From Pseudovibrio brasiliensis (GTDB taxonomy: Bacteria; Pseudomonadota; Alphaproteobacteria; Rhizobiales; Stappiaceae), in assembly GCF_018282095.1 (NCBI RefSeq), contig NZ_CP074126.1, positions 2,954,291-3,018,290 on the forward strand: 64,000 nucleotides of DNA, in the 5' to 3' direction. The notes beneath the pieces were generated by a model that was given only the letters and a program-made list of their open reading frames with translations, did no database searches and was not told the origin of the DNA. This document shows, piece by piece, positions 63,591 through 64,000 of this stretch (position 1 is the stretch's first letter; each line of letters begins with the position of its first letter). A program made the translations under genes and the position numbers.

Positions 63591-63605
63591 GAACATATCA
63601 AGAAC
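63591..63605 (-). promoter_or_regulatory. LexA (SOS) box of the alphaproteobacterial type
   Basis: On the minus strand the site reads GTTC-TTGATAT-GTTC, an exact match to the GTTC-N7-GTTC LexA box of Alphaproteobacteria. It lies 25 bp upstream of imuA, so the imuA-imuB-dnaE2 operon should be LexA-repressed and induced by DNA damage. Confidence 0.92.
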
Positions 63606-63646
63606 ATTAACTCACTATGAACTCCAGAAAGTAAACACACCTTTGA

Positions 63647-63847
63647 AAAGCCTCGAAGCCTTGCCCCCCCTACTGGCAACCAATCAGCACCTTCCCCCAG
63701 ATCCACTACAAACTCCTACTTCTCCCAGCCACCATAGCCCCAACCGCCTACCTGACCTTCCGATGCACACAGCTCCTCCTCACAGACAAACTGCTGCTGA
63801 TAACCATCATCTCAGGAAGCATCTTCCTCGCAGCTAACATGATCTGA
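63647..63847 (+). pseudogene. possible remnant of a small membrane-protein gene
   Basis: A frame opening after a stop at 63644 and ending at TGA 63845 reads sensibly: PYWQPISTFPQIHYKLLLLP, then TIAPTAYLTFRCTQLLLTDK and LLLITIISGSIFLAANMI, with a hydrophobic C-terminal helix. It lacks a start codon and ribosome-binding site at its 5' side, and a seven-C tract (63664-63670) lies early in it. It may be the 3' end of a decayed or frameshifted gene, or chance. The alternative overlapping frame (63,574-63,837) is Pro/His-rich and unlikely. Confidence 0.25.
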
Positions 63848-63890
63848 GTTCACGGTGCTCATTGAGATAACGAGGGGGAGCTCGGTACTG

Positions 63891-63953
63891 GCATCTGGCA
63901 TCTGGCATCTGGCATCTGTCATCTGGCATCTGGCATCTGGCATCTGGCATCTG
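63891..63953. repeat. nine tandem copies of a 7-bp repeat (GCATCTG)
   Basis: Nine back-to-back heptamers span 63 bp. Eight are GCATCTG and the fifth (63919-63925) is TCATCTG. No coding frame uses them. The rest of 63,848-64,000 holds nothing else I can support. Confidence 0.95.
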
Positions 63954-64000
63954 AAAACAGAATACACAAAACAGTATCCGGAAAAAACGAAACTAGAAAA

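Noticed and set aside
1..64000. Insertion sequences, integrases, tRNA or rRNA genes
   Set aside because: I found no transposase or integrase motifs, tRNA-like cloverleaf or rRNA sequence in the window by reading; none is claimed.

Overview
The window looks like a chromosomal segment from a marine, host-associated alphaproteobacterium. A GTTC-N7-GTTC LexA box lies in front of an imuA-imuB-dnaE2 cassette, there is a tripartite TRAP importer and a soluble NAD-type formate dehydrogenase, and base composition is middling. The mix of a Ysc-family type III secretion system (T3SS), a giant type I-secreted adhesin and TRAP/formate genes resembles what is known of Pseudovibrio. That genus call is an inference; there is no rRNA or other marker here.

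Layout. (1) 1-12.6 kb is part of a Ysc-family T3SS cluster in two divergent blocks. Minus strand: an unrecognised 132-aa/547-aa pair, YscX, YscY, an LcrH-type chaperone, the two pore-forming translocators (SctE, SctB), a class I chaperone and a gene cut by the left edge. Plus strand: gatekeeper SctW, a class I chaperone, a Crp/Fnr-type regulator, a YscE-like needle chaperone, a needle candidate and an enlarged SctD ring protein. (2) 12.7-30.9 kb, minus strand, is a complete Lap-type adhesion system: TolC, type I ABC exporter, HlyD-type adaptor, LapG protease, and a 3988-residue repetitive RTX adhesin with a TAAG motif at residues 117-120. (3) 31.5-37.8 kb holds a TRAP importer (minus) and, divergently, an RpiR regulator, a nitrilase-superfamily amidohydrolase and an enoyl-CoA hydratase-family enzyme. 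(4) 37.9-44.1 kb is a LysR regulator followed by fdsG-fdsB-fdsA-fdsD, with no fdsC at the locus.

(5) 44.3-47.8 kb holds a DeoR regulator and an EamA exporter divergent from a sulfatase / phosphonate monoester hydrolase, sharing a perfect 12-bp inverted repeat. (6) 47.9-49.9 kb is a divergent class A beta-lactamase and AmpR-type regulator pair. (7) 50.0-53.5 kb is an AaeB-AaeX-AaeA-like efflux operon. (8) 53.7-58.3 kb is visibly A+T-richer and encodes surface-glycan enzymes: a glycosyltransferase-like protein, a large fusion of a KpsS-like domain with a GT29 sialyltransferase-like domain, and an FkbM methyltransferase. (9) 58.2-63.6 kb is the SOS mutagenesis cassette, followed by a decayed ORF and a nine-copy heptanucleotide repeat.

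Together the T3SS, the LapG-releasable adhesin and the glycan genes suggest life attached to a eukaryotic host. The most unusual items are the GT29/KpsS fusion, the Ysc-type T3SS with a YscX-YscY pair and an unfamiliar 132/547-aa pair, and the enlarged SctD.
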